The notes under the pieces: model-generated
What the model was told of the DNA's origin: nothing
The model's database searches: none
The model's input: the letters and a program-made list of their open reading frames with translations, nothing else
Assembly (NCBI GenBank): GCA_028599035.1
Contig: JAQRMT010000001.1
Span: 1-39,339 of the forward strand
Direction: 5' to 3'
Length of the DNA: 39,339 nt
Source of the DNA: Gammaproteobacteria bacterium
GTDB taxonomy: Bacteria; Pseudomonadota; Gammaproteobacteria; PS1; Pseudothioglobaceae
Position numbers and translations under genes: made by a program
Shown here: positions 1-7,813 of the stretch, piece after piece
Layout: every line of letters begins with the position of its first letter
How positions within the stretch are numbered: position 1 is the stretch's first letter

Positions 1-250
1 TATCAATATTATCGGTATAAATCTGCAACAATCTTTGATGTCTATTGGCAAACTGAGGATGGGATTCGTCACAATCAAAGCCCATAGCCACTAACGCCTT
101 GCCACCAAAGGCCACCAAGGGCTTGATTTTTTCATAGTCCTTTGTTGCGATGCCATTCTCTAATAGCAATAAATTCAGCGCATAAGCAAGATCGGGTGCA
201 GTATCAACTAGCGTGCCGTCTAAGTCAAAAAGAAAGGTGTTAACTGTCAT
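1..250 (-). CDS. gph: Phosphoglycolate phosphatase (HAD family), N-terminal part, cut by window edge
   Basis: About 83 codons are visible, starting at the ATG complementary to 248-250 and running off the left edge. The N-terminus carries the HAD motif I FLFDLDGTLVDTAPDLA, with the nucleophile Asp at residue 9 and the acid/base Asp at residue 11. The TAPDLA continuation is typical of Gph, which hydrolyses 2-phosphoglycolate. In an autotroph this would salvage the product of RuBisCO oxygenation; that role is inference. The gene is divergent from the acyltransferase at 296, with 45 bp between them. Another HAD phosphatase of the same subfamily is possible because the cap domain and C-terminus are missing. 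Confidence 0.8.
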   Translation of the reverse strand, partial: MTVNTFLFDLDGTLVDTAPDLAYALNLLLLENGIATKDYEKIKPLVAFGGKALVAMGFDCDESHPQFANRHQRLLQIYTDNID

Positions 251-295
251 AAAAATCATTAAAATTTCAAGTTTGTAAATTATAACGCCATACGA

Positions 296-997
296 ATGTT
301 ATTTTTAAGATCTCTGCTTTACTTTTTAGGCTCAACGCTAGTTTTATCCCTGCTAGTGATTATTACCTCGATACTTTTTTGGATTCCGCTTAAAGTGCGT
401 TATGCGATTCTTTCAAAGTGGGCAGTGTTTTGTATGTGGTGGTTACGCATTACGCTAAATATTAAGCTTAAAATTATCGGCAAAGAAAATGTCCCAACAA
501 CTCCTTGCACAATTATTGCCAACCATCAGTCCACTTGGGAGACGATGGGATTGCAAGTCATTTTCCCACATCAAACTTGGGTGGTTAAACAGGAGTTACT
601 ATGGATACCTATTTTTGGCTGGGGTTTGGCGATGCTAAAGCCAATTACCATTAATCGCGGTGAAAAACTAAATGCTTTAAAAAAAGTGATTAAGCAAGGG
701 GTTAATCGAATTAGTCAGGGTATTTTTGTGGTGATATTCCCCGAAGGTACGCGCCAGCCATACGGGCAACTTGGCGAATACCAAAAAGGAGGGGTTGCTA
801 TTGCTAAAAAAGCAAGTTGTGACATCTCTCCAGTGTATCACAATGCAGGTAAAGTATGGCCTAAAGGTAGCTTTATTAAGCAGGCAGGTACGATTACTGT
901 GGTTATTGGTAAACCCATTAGCGTTGCTGGAAAATCTGCAACAACGCTAATCAAAGAAGTCAAAGATTGGACTGAAAAACAAGCGCTTAATTACTAA
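296..997 (+). CDS. plsC: 1-acyl-sn-glycerol-3-phosphate acyltransferase (PlsC family)
   Basis: The 233-residue protein would transfer an acyl chain to lysophosphatidic acid at the inner membrane, making phosphatidic acid. It begins with a hydrophobic segment (about residues 5-31). Block I is NHQSTWE, with His77 and Glu82, an HX4E form of the usual HX4D seen in a known proteobacterial subgroup. Block III is FPEGTR at 148-153. Block II around 115-121 has TINRGE. The length is normal for the family. No clear Shine-Dalgarno precedes the ATG. It stands alone between divergent gph and convergent rnt. A related lyso-ornithine or other lysophospholipid acyltransferase cannot be excluded. Confidence 0.85.
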   Translation: MLFLRSLLYFLGSTLVLSLLVIITSILFWIPLKVRYAILSKWAVFCMWWLRITLNIKLKIIGKENVPTTPCTIIANHQSTWETMGLQVIFPHQTWVVKQELLWIPIFGWGLAMLKPITINRGEKLNALKKVIKQGVNRISQGIFVVIFPEGTRQPYGQLGEYQKGGVAIAKKASCDISPVYHNAGKVWPKGSFIKQAGTITVVIGKPISVAGKSATTLIKEVKDWTEKQALNY

Positions 998-1020
998 CAA
1001 GCAAGACTTGTCTAGGATTA

Positions 1021-1611
1021 TCAACTATATTGCTGGGCGTTGAAAATTTGACAGAAAAGTTCAGCGGTTTTTTGCGTATCGTAGAGCGCAGAATGTGCGC
1101 TGGCATCGCTCCACTCAATATTAGCCACACGCATAGCTTTGGCTAGCACTGTTTCTCCATAATAAAGTGCTGAAAGGCTGACGGTATCAATGGTTGAGAA
1201 TTGATGAAAAGGGCTTTTTAGTTTGCTCCTCTCAGTTGCAGCGCGCAAAAAACCCAAGTCAAAAAAAGCATTATGCCCCACCAAAATAGCACGGGTACAT
1301 TCTTCAGTTTTTATCTCAGTATGAACGGCTTGGAAAATCTCACTAAGTGCAGATTTTTCAGTTATTGCCATACGCAATGGATTATAGACATCAATGCCGT
1401 TAAATTTAAGTGCCGATGACTCTAAATTAGCCCCCTTAAAAGGCTCTATATGAAAATGCTGCGGGTCTTTTGGGTAAAATATACCTTTGTCGTCAATGCT
1501 AATTATGATCGCACAAATCTCAAGCATGGCATCAGTTTTCTCATTAAAACCACCTGTTTCAATATCGATTACCACGGGTAAATAGCCCCGAATTCTGTCT
1601 TTAATTAACAT
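1021..1611 (-). CDS. rnt: Ribonuclease T
   Basis: A 196-residue DEDDh 3'-to-5' exoribonuclease that trims tRNA and other stable RNA 3' ends. The catalytic set is visible: Asp16 and Glu18 in VIDIETGG, Asp118 in VGHNAFFDLGFL, and His173/Asp178 in HSALYDTQKTAELF. The length is close to that of well-known RNase T proteins. Its start overlaps the end of the upstream GNAT gene by 11 bp, so the two are probably translated from one message. Its 3' end faces plsC across 23 bp. The identity is secure because spacing between the Exo motifs matches RNase T rather than DnaQ. Confidence 0.9.
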   Translation of the reverse strand: MLIKDRIRGYLPVVIDIETGGFNEKTDAMLEICAIIISIDDKGIFYPKDPQHFHIEPFKGANLESSALKFNGIDVYNPLRMAITEKSALSEIFQAVHTEIKTEECTRAILVGHNAFFDLGFLRAATERSKLKSPFHQFSTIDTVSLSALYYGETVLAKAMRVANIEWSDASAHSALYDTQKTAELFCQIFNAQQYS

Positions 1612-2026
1612 TTTTGAAGAAAATTAATGAGTTGCGATTGTGGTTAAATAAAGCTTGGCGTTTTTTGGGTAAATCAGCGATACTCATTTGGGTAAAACCG
1701 TGCTTAATAAACCAATCTGTACCGTGCTTGGTTAAGGCAAAAATCTTAGAAAAATTTTCAGCCTTTGCTTTGAGTGTAATCTTGTCAAGCAGCTTTAATG
1801 ACAATCCTTTTTTTTGTGCTTTTTTAGAGACTGTCAACGCATAAATTTCCCCTACTCCGCCCTCTTGACAATTTTTTAAGCCTGCACAGGCAACCAACAC
1901 GCCGTCTTGTTCTAACAAGACAAAATCCGCAAGATTGTTGTTGATTTGTGCATAAGTGCGTGGCAAAACCTTGCCTGCCTTAACAAAAGGTGCAATCAAA
2001 TCTAGGATTTTTTGTGCGTTATCCAA
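1601..2026 (-). CDS. Stand-alone GNAT domain resembling the C-terminal half of N-acetylglutamate synthase
   Basis: A 141-residue acetyltransferase. The order of elements matches the acetyltransferase half of ArgA: an N-terminal LIAPFVKAGKVLPRTY block, a core with GEIYALTVSKKAQKKGL (acetyl-CoA loop region), ALTKHGTDWFIKHGF, and the closing FNHNRNS, which parallels the YNYQRNS end of NAGS. The N-terminal amino-acid-kinase-like domain of full ArgA is absent, so this would be a short NAGS making N-acetylglutamate for arginine synthesis. No ATG is available: the reading frame opens at a TAA just upstream and the only sensible start is TTG at 2024-2026. That TTG sits against the inverted repeat described at 2028. 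Function is inferred from family resemblance; another GNAT substrate is possible. Confidence 0.65.
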   Translation of the reverse strand: MDNAQKILDLIAPFVKAGKVLPRTYAQINNNLADFVLLEQDGVLVACAGLKNCQEGGVGEIYALTVSKKAQKKGLSLKLLDKITLKAKAENFSKIFALTKHGTDWFIKHGFTQMSIADLPKKRQALFNHNRNSLIFFKNVN

Positions 2027-2027
2027 T

Positions 2028-2040
2028 TTGGATTCGGGTA
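2028..2040. repeat. Left arm of 13-bp inverted repeat flanking ilvD
   Basis: TTGGATTCGGGTA lies immediately upstream of the TTG start of the GNAT gene and 56 bp upstream of the ilvD ATG. Its exact reverse complement is at 3762-3774. Allowing one indel, the match extends to about 17 bp. I saw no third copy in the window. Confidence 0.7.
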
Positions 2041-2096
2041 GAAAAAAACCTTATTTTAGTCTAAAATTTAGTGTTTTTAGTAAACGAAATACTTTT

Positions 2097-3761
2097 ATGT
2101 CTAATAAACGCAAATATTCCTCTCAAGTTGTTGATGGTTACGAGCGTGCACCGAGTCGTGCGATGCTTTATCCAGTTGGTTTTAAAAAAGAAGATTTTAA
2201 TAAACCACAAGTCGGCATCGCCTCAACCTGGTCGATGGTAACACCGTGCAATATGCATATTAACAAACTGGCTGATGAAGCTGAAAAAGGCGTTAATGCT
2301 GCGGGTGGTAAAGGCGTTATTTTTAATACTATCACTATTTCAGATGGTATTTCTATGGGATCTGAAGGAATGAAATACTCTTTGGTTTCTCGTGAGGTGA
2401 TTGCAGATTCAATCGAAACCGTTGTCGGCTGCCAAGGTTTTGATGGTGTAGTGGCAATTGGCGGTTGTGATAAAAATATGCCGGGCTGTGTTATTGGTTT
2501 GGCTCGTCTTAATCGCCCCGGTATTTTTGTTTATGGCGGCACGATTCAGCCGGGTGAAAACCACACCGATGTGGTTAGCGTATTTGAGGCGGTTGGACAA
2601 TTTGCCAACGACAGCATCAGCGCTATTGAATTAGAAAATATTGAAAAAACTGCCATCCCTGGTGCAGGCTCTTGTGGCGGTATGTATACCGCTAACACAA
2701 TGGCAAGTGCGATTGAGGCGTTGGGCATGAGTTTGCCAAACTCCTCTGCTCAAGATGCGATTTCAGCGGATAAAAACAACGATTGCGTGCGTGCAGGCGA
2801 GGCGGTGCTTAATCTATTAGAAAAAGATATTAAGCCCAATGATATTATGACCATGAAAGCTTTCGAGAATGCCATTACCGTGATTATTACCCTAGGTGGC
2901 TCTACTAATGCGGTTTTACACCTAATTGCCATGGCAAACGCTGCTGGCGTTGATTTGACTATTGACGACTTTACTCGTGTTGGTGCTAATGTGCCCGTGA
3001 TTGCCGACCTTAAACCCTCAGGTAAATATATGATGAGTGAATTGGTTGAAATTGGTGGCACCCTGCCCTTGATGAAGATGTTACTGGATGCAGGGCTACT
3101 ACACGGCGACTGCATGACGGTAACAGGTCAGACCATGGCGCAAAACCTAAAAGATGTTGCGCCCTACGCTGATTCTCAAGAAATCATCAGAACCTTAGAC
3201 AATCCAATTAAAAAAGACTCGCACCTGAGAATTTTGCGTGGCAACCTTGCCATCGATGGTGCGGTAGCAAAAATCACTGGAAAAGAAGGTTTAAGCTTTA
3301 AGGGCACTGCTAAATGCTTTGGTCGGGAAGAAGAGGCGCTAAAAGCTGTTTTAAATGACAAAATCCAAGCTGGAGATGTTATTGTTATTCGCTACGAAGG
3401 CCCCGCTGGTGGCCCTGGTATGCGTGAAATGCTCGCCCCCACTTCTGCCGTTATGGGCAAAGGCTTAGGTGGTCAAGTCGCCCTCATTACCGACGGTCGT
3501 TTTTCAGGTGGCACTCACGGCTTCGTAGTCGGTCATATCACTCCAGAAGCTTTTAAAGGCGGGGTATTGGCTGTGGTTGAAGATGGCGATGAAATCTTAA
3601 TTGACGCTGAAAATAATGTCTTGGAGCTTTTGGTTGAGCAATCTATTATTGATGAGCGCCTATCTAACTGGACACAACCAAAACCCAACTACACCAAAGG
3701 TGTATTGGCCAAGTTTGCAAAACTGGCTAAATCTGCTTCTGAAGGCGCAGTTACTGATTAA
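2097..3761 (+). CDS. ilvD: Dihydroxy-acid dehydratase
   Basis: This 554-residue Fe-S dehydratase converts 2,3-dihydroxy-isovalerate and 2,3-dihydroxy-3-methylvalerate to 2-keto acids, the third common step of valine and isoleucine synthesis. Cluster cysteines are visible at Cys51 (VTPCNMH), Cys124 (IGGCDKNMPGC) and Cys193 (GAGSCGGMYTANTM), the pattern of the oxygen-tolerant [2Fe-2S] type. The C-terminal region has EGPAGGPGMREML and DGRFSGGTHG. I place the start at the ATG at 2097 (MSNKRKYSS). The frame stays open back to 1956, but that extension has no family counterpart and overlaps the divergent GNAT gene. It stands alone, bracketed by a short inverted repeat, with no other ilv gene nearby. 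Confidence 0.95.
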   Translation: MSNKRKYSSQVVDGYERAPSRAMLYPVGFKKEDFNKPQVGIASTWSMVTPCNMHINKLADEAEKGVNAAGGKGVIFNTITISDGISMGSEGMKYSLVSREVIADSIETVVGCQGFDGVVAIGGCDKNMPGCVIGLARLNRPGIFVYGGTIQPGENHTDVVSVFEAVGQFANDSISAIELENIEKTAIPGAGSCGGMYTANTMASAIEALGMSLPNSSAQDAISADKNNDCVRAGEAVLNLLEKDIKPNDIMTMKAFENAITVIITLGGSTNAVLHLIAMANAAGVDLTIDDFTRVGANVPVIADLKPSGKYMMSELVEIGGTLPLMKMLLDAGLLHGDCMTVTGQTMAQNLKDVAPYADSQEIIRTLDNPIKKDSHLRILRGNLAIDGAVAKITGKEGLSFKGTAKCFGREEEALKAVLNDKIQAGDVIVIRYEGPAGGPGMREMLAPTSAVMGKGLGGQVALITDGRFSGGTHGFVVGHITPEAFKGGVLAVVEDGDEILIDAENNVLELLVEQSIIDERLSNWTQPKPNYTKGVLAKFAKLAKSASEGAVTD

Positions 3762-3774
3762 TACCCGAATCCAA
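3762..3774. repeat. Right arm of 13-bp inverted repeat flanking ilvD
   Basis: TACCCGAATCCAA begins at the base following the ilvD TAA stop codon and is the exact reverse complement of 2028-2040. It lies in the 22-bp gap between the convergent ilvD and the 129-codon membrane-protein gene. No T-run follows, so it is not a standard terminator by itself. Confidence 0.7.
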
Positions 3775-3783
3775 TTGAATTTA

Positions 3784-4173
3784 TTACTTAACTATATTAA
3801 ATATTAAATAGGTACAGCTAAATATTATCGCTATAGAAAAAGTTATGTATGAGACATTCATTAGTCTAAGTCGTCGTTTTTTCAATTTTTCGTTAGTTTC
3901 CCACTGCTGCTGCTTTTCTTCTTTTTCTAATTCTCGTGCTAGTAAGAAAAAACGCTGTGCATCTACTCTAAGTTCATATAAGCAAAGAGCAATAGTAAAA
4001 ACAAAGAACAATAAAGCTATTGATAGTATAGATTTAAAATTGCCCTCGTTTTTTATCAATAAAAAGAAAAATACTCCTGTAGCACCAGATGATAATGAAA
4101 AAATATACGACTTAAGTTTGTTGCCAGCATCTTTTGCAAGTTGATGATATTGAGTTATTTCTTTTTCGCACAT
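3784..4173 (-). CDS. Hypothetical three-helix membrane protein
   Basis: I do not recognise a family for this 129-residue protein. It has hydrophobic segments at about 24-40, 47-66 and 107-126. Between the second and third lies a highly charged stretch (about 68-105, rich in Glu, Lys, Gln and Arg) that looks like a cytoplasmic helix or coiled coil. A perfect TATAAT on the minus strand (4184-4189) sits 10 bases before the ATG, which would give an almost leaderless message. It is convergent with ilvD and upstream, on the same strand, of nothing functionally linked. The overlapping plus-strand frame lacks any protein-like pattern, so this strand is preferred. The layout resembles small 2-3 TM conflict-associated proteins, but no partner gene is present. 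Confidence 0.55.
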   Translation of the reverse strand: MCEKEITQYHQLAKDAGNKLKSYIFSLSSGATGVFFFLLIKNEGNFKSILSIALLFFVFTIALCLYELRVDAQRFFLLARELEKEEKQQQWETNEKLKKRRLRLMNVSYITFSIAIIFSCTYLIFNIVK

Positions 4174-4368
4174 AAATTACAGAATTATAAATGATAAGTC
4201 AGCCAATTGACTAAATAGTTATTTTAGAATGTGTTCACAAAGGTAATTGCAAGTATTTTTTCTGTTTACAAGGCAAATTTTGAAAAATATAAAGGAACAT
4301 AGATAACACTATGTGACTGAATATTTTTTGAAATTTAACATCGTAAAAAAGGAAAAAGACGAAGTAAT
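4174..4368. other. 195-bp AT-rich intergenic region between rnr and the orphan membrane-protein gene
   Basis: No convincing gene is visible. The region should carry the 3' end of the rnr message and the promoter of the 129-codon gene. A 6-bp hairpin (ACATAG at 4297-4302 with CTATGT at 4309-4314, loop of 6) lies 55 bases past the rnr stop. It has no clean T-run, so a terminator is unproven. Confidence 0.4.
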
Positions 4369-6483
4369 TTAAGCAGGAACAAATACCATTTGTCTATCAT
4401 CTAGATTAACCGAGGCAATTTGGATTTTAATAGTATCGCCGAGTTGGAAAGTTTTACCAGTGCGAGATCCTGTGAGTTTGTGGTGAATGTCATCAAAGTT
4501 GTAGTAGTCGTCTTTCATATCACGAATGGAAATCATACCTTCAACATAAATATCAGTCAGTTCAATAAAGATACCAAAAGCAGCAATGCCAGAGATAACG
4601 CCATTAAAGGTTTCTCCGACTTTATCACGCATGTATTCACATTTAAGCCATTTTTCTACATCACGGGTGGCTTCATCTGCTCGACGCTCGGTAACGGATA
4701 ATTCAGCGCCTAATTCCACCATTCTCTTGCTTGGTTTTCTGGTGTTTTTATTGATGACACGATTAATCGCACGGTGTACCAGTAAATCAGGATAACGCCT
4801 AATTGGCGAAGTGAAGTGGGTATAGTCGTCAAAGGCTAGGCCAAAATGACCTTCATTAGCAGGTGTGTAAATAGCTTGTTTCATGGTGCGGAGCACGACA
4901 GTTTTGATGATATTTTCATCATCACGACCTTTAGCGTCTTCTAATACTTTGGCAAAGTGTTTGGATTCTGGTTGTGCGCCACCCTCTAAGGTTAAGCCAA
5001 CTGCGGTTAAGAATTGGCGGGTCACTTCAACTTTTTCTGCAGTAGGTTTGGGGTGAATACGGTATAAGAAATCCTCGTCATTTTCTGCTAAAAACTTCGC
5101 TGTGGCTTGGTTTGCCATTAGCATGCATTCCTCAATCAGTTTGTGAGCATCGTTACGAGAAGTGGCAACAATGTTGTCAATTTTACCTTCGTCATTAAAT
5201 AGAATTTGCGTTTCAATACGGTCAAAGTCCATCACCCCGCGTTTGGTTCTGGCATTTTTTAAGGTTTTGTATAAATCATACAAAGTATTTAAATTGTCCA
5301 TTACGCTTGCATATTGCTGGGTTAATTCGTTGTCATGGTGTTCTAAAATTTGGCTAACTTTGGTGTAAGTTAGACGAGCGTGCGAGAACATCACTGCTGG
5401 GTAAAATTTATAATCCAATAAATTACCCTCTGCATCAATATTCATCTCACAAGTCATACACAGCCGCTCTACATCAGGATTAATAGAGCACAAACCATTC
5501 GACAATGCCTCAGGTAACATTGGCACTACACGGCGTGGGAAATAAACTGAATTGCCTCGCTCAATTGCATCAATATCGAGGTCTGAGCCTTCTGCCACAT
5601 AGTGAGAAACATCGGCAATAGCAACCACTAACTTCCAGCCATTATTAGTAGGCTCGGCAAACACGGCATCATCAAAATCACGAGAATCTTCGCCATCAAT
5701 CGTGACTAGCTTCATATCGGTAATATCAACTCGCCCTACTTTGTCTTCGGCAGTAACTTGCGTTGGTAATTGCTCGGTTTGTGCCAAGGCTTCTGCTGAG
5801 AAATCTACTGGAATGCCGTTACGATACAACGCCGCTTCGGTCTCAACCCCTTCATCCATATAGTCGCCTAAAATTTGAATAATTCTACCTTCGGCAAGGG
5901 TCTTGAAAGTTGGTGCTTGAATAATCTCAACAATCACAATTTGTTTATCGGTATTGGCTGCACTGATGTCAGGAATGTTAATATTATTACGAATGCGTCT
6001 GTCGTCTACTACAATGTAAGCACTCTCATCATTTAGGTGTAAGCGTCCTACCACGGTTTTAACACTTTCAATCACTTCGATAATTTCAGAATCGCCTCGT
6101 TGATCCAGCATTCTCGCCTTAACTCTGTCGCCGTGGAAAACCAATTTCATTTGATAAGCAGAAAGGCGCAAATCTTTACCACCTTCATCTAAAGCAATAA
6201 AGCCAAAGCCCTTTGGATTGGCGCTAACTGTGCCAATCACCACATCTCTTTCACTGTTAAAAACATCATACATGCCATCACGATTCATGCTTAGTTGCTG
6301 GTCACGAACCATGGCTTTAAGGCGATGTGTTAAGGGTTTTTTTTGTTTGCCGCCAACCTTAAGAACATCAACCAAATCATAGAATGATTGCGGTTGTTTG
6401 GCTACAAATTCAAGAATATATTCTCTTGAAGGAATGGGGTTATCGTATTTGTCTGATTCTCTTTGTTGATGCGGGTCGCTCAT
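4369..6483 (-). CDS. rnr: Ribonuclease R
   Basis: A 704-residue RNB-family 3'-to-5' exoribonuclease that degrades structured RNA, including rRNA and mRNA remnants. Order of parts: N-terminal winged helix (about 16-75), cold-shock OB domains (about 80-220), catalytic RNB domain opening with DGEDSRDFDD at 263-272 (Asp263, 269, 271, 272 bind metal), and a C-terminal S1 domain (about 620-704). It ends right after the S1 domain at LDDRQMVFVPA. The long Lys/Arg-rich tail of the E. coli enzyme (about 813 residues) is missing. It lies 7 bp after purA at the end of the hflK-hflC-hisZ-purA-rnr operon. Confidence 0.95.
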   Translation of the reverse strand: MSDPHQQRESDKYDNPIPSREYILEFVAKQPQSFYDLVDVLKVGGKQKKPLTHRLKAMVRDQQLSMNRDGMYDVFNSERDVVIGTVSANPKGFGFIALDEGGKDLRLSAYQMKLVFHGDRVKARMLDQRGDSEIIEVIESVKTVVGRLHLNDESAYIVVDDRRIRNNINIPDISAANTDKQIVIVEIIQAPTFKTLAEGRIIQILGDYMDEGVETEAALYRNGIPVDFSAEALAQTEQLPTQVTAEDKVGRVDITDMKLVTIDGEDSRDFDDAVFAEPTNNGWKLVVAIADVSHYVAEGSDLDIDAIERGNSVYFPRRVVPMLPEALSNGLCSINPDVERLCMTCEMNIDAEGNLLDYKFYPAVMFSHARLTYTKVSQILEHHDNELTQQYASVMDNLNTLYDLYKTLKNARTKRGVMDFDRIETQILFNDEGKIDNIVATSRNDAHKLIEECMLMANQATAKFLAENDEDFLYRIHPKPTAEKVEVTRQFLTAVGLTLEGGAQPESKHFAKVLEDAKGRDDENIIKTVVLRTMKQAIYTPANEGHFGLAFDDYTHFTSPIRRYPDLLVHRAINRVINKNTRKPSKRMVELGAELSVTERRADEATRDVEKWLKCEYMRDKVGETFNGVISGIAAFGIFIELTDIYVEGMISIRDMKDDYYNFDDIHHKLTGSRTGKTFQLGDTIKIQIASVNLDDRQMVFVPA

Positions 6484-6490
6484 AGTTTGT

Positions 6491-7810
6491 TTACTCGTTA
6501 AATGGATGGTTCAAAATCAATGTTTCGTCACGATCTGGACCAGTGGATAAAATATCTACAGGCAAATTTGAAAGTTCTTCAATTTTGCGAATGTAGTCTT
6601 GTGCCTGTTGCGGCAGATTGTTAAATGAATCTGTGCCAATGGTGGAAGTATTCCAACCTGGCATATCAATATAAATAGGTTTAGCATCAGCGTAGCCTTG
6701 TGCATCGTAGGGAGGTGTGGTGATTTTCTTACCATTAAGCTCATAAGCCACGCAAATTCTAATATTGTCTAAAGAATCTAACACATCCAATTTGGTTAGG
6801 CAAATACCCGTTACCGCATTCAAATTAAACGAACGATTAAGGGTGACCATATCCAGCCAACCACAACGGCGTTGTCGCCCTGTGGTAGCGCCAAACTCGC
6901 GCCCTACTGTGCCCAATACTTTGCCAATTTCATCACCCTTATCTATGGCGACATCGTAAACCAATTCTGTTGGAAAAGGCCCGCCACCAACACGAGTTGT
7001 ATAGGCTTTAACAATGCCTACAACATAATCAATATCAGTCACACCAACGCCTGAGCCTGTCACTGCACCACCTGAAGTGGTATTGGACGAAGTAACAAAC
7101 GGGTAAGTGCCTTGATCAATATCGAGCAAGGCACCTTGTGCGCCTTCAAATAAAATATTTTCATTATTAGCGATATGCTCATGAATCTGTTGAGTAACAT
7201 CGGTAATCATTGGAATAACTACTTTAGCCTGCTCCAAGGCTTCTGTTAATACCGCGTCATAATCTAATGCAGGTGCATTGTAATAATTGCTGAGGGAGAA
7301 ATTATGATATTCCATCACTTCTTTTAGTTTCTCAGCAAAGGATTCAAAATCTAGCAAGTCCCCAACACGCAATCCACGGCGCGCTACTTTATCCTCATAC
7401 GCAGGACCAATGCCGTTTCCTGTAGTGCCGATAGCCGCCTTTCCTCGCTTGGCTTCTCGTGCATTGTCTAGTGCAACATGATAAGGCATAATCAACGGAC
7501 ATCCCGGTGAGATTTTTAAACGCGATTGCGCATCAACGCCTGTGGACTCTAATTCACCTAGCTCTTTAATCAGTGCCGACATTGATAACACCACGCCATG
7601 AGCAATTAAACACTCAACGCTATCGCGCAAAATACCTGATGGGATAAGGTGTAATACGGTTTTTTCACCATCAATAACCAAGGTATGGCCTGCATTGTGT
7701 CCACCTTGAAAACGCACTACGCTAGCCACTTTGTCGGTAATTAAATCCACTATCTTACCTTTACCTTCGTCACCCCATTGAGTGCCAATTATGACAACAT
7801 TTTTTGACAT
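6491..7810 (-). CDS. purA: Adenylosuccinate synthetase
   Basis: The 439-residue enzyme joins IMP and aspartate using GTP, the first committed step to AMP. The P-loop-like GTQWGDEGKGKIVD is at 9-22, with catalytic Asp14. GGHNAGHT carries catalytic His42, and GTTGNGIGPAYEDK and GVGVTDIDYVVGIVKAYTTR follow at expected places. The length is typical. A strong AAAGGAAG Shine-Dalgarno lies inside the end of hisZ, 3 bp upstream, indicating coupled expression. The rnr gene follows after 7 bp. Confidence 0.97.
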   Translation of the reverse strand: MSKNVVIIGTQWGDEGKGKIVDLITDKVASVVRFQGGHNAGHTLVIDGEKTVLHLIPSGILRDSVECLIAHGVVLSMSALIKELGELESTGVDAQSRLKISPGCPLIMPYHVALDNAREAKRGKAAIGTTGNGIGPAYEDKVARRGLRVGDLLDFESFAEKLKEVMEYHNFSLSNYYNAPALDYDAVLTEALEQAKVVIPMITDVTQQIHEHIANNENILFEGAQGALLDIDQGTYPFVTSSNTTSGGAVTGSGVGVTDIDYVVGIVKAYTTRVGGGPFPTELVYDVAIDKGDEIGKVLGTVGREFGATTGRQRRCGWLDMVTLNRSFNLNAVTGICLTKLDVLDSLDNIRICVAYELNGKKITTPPYDAQGYADAKPIYIDMPGWNTSTIGTDSFNNLPQQAQDYIRKIEELSNLPVDILSTGPDRDETLILNHPFNE

Positions 7811-7813
7811 ACT

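Noticed and set aside
77..82. HX4E instead of HX4D in the PlsC-type protein (residue numbers, gene at 296-997) as a broken active site
   Set aside because: Glu in this place is usual in a known proteobacterial subgroup with the NHQSTWET block, and all other motifs are intact.
1956..2096. N-terminal extension of IlvD by 47 codons
   Set aside because: It overlaps the divergent GNAT gene and has no counterpart in the family; ATG 2097 gives the standard start.
3845..4144. Plus-strand frame of 99 codons opposite the orphan membrane protein
   Set aside because: It is rich in Ser, Cys and Lys with no domain pattern; the minus strand shows clean membrane helices and a -10 box.
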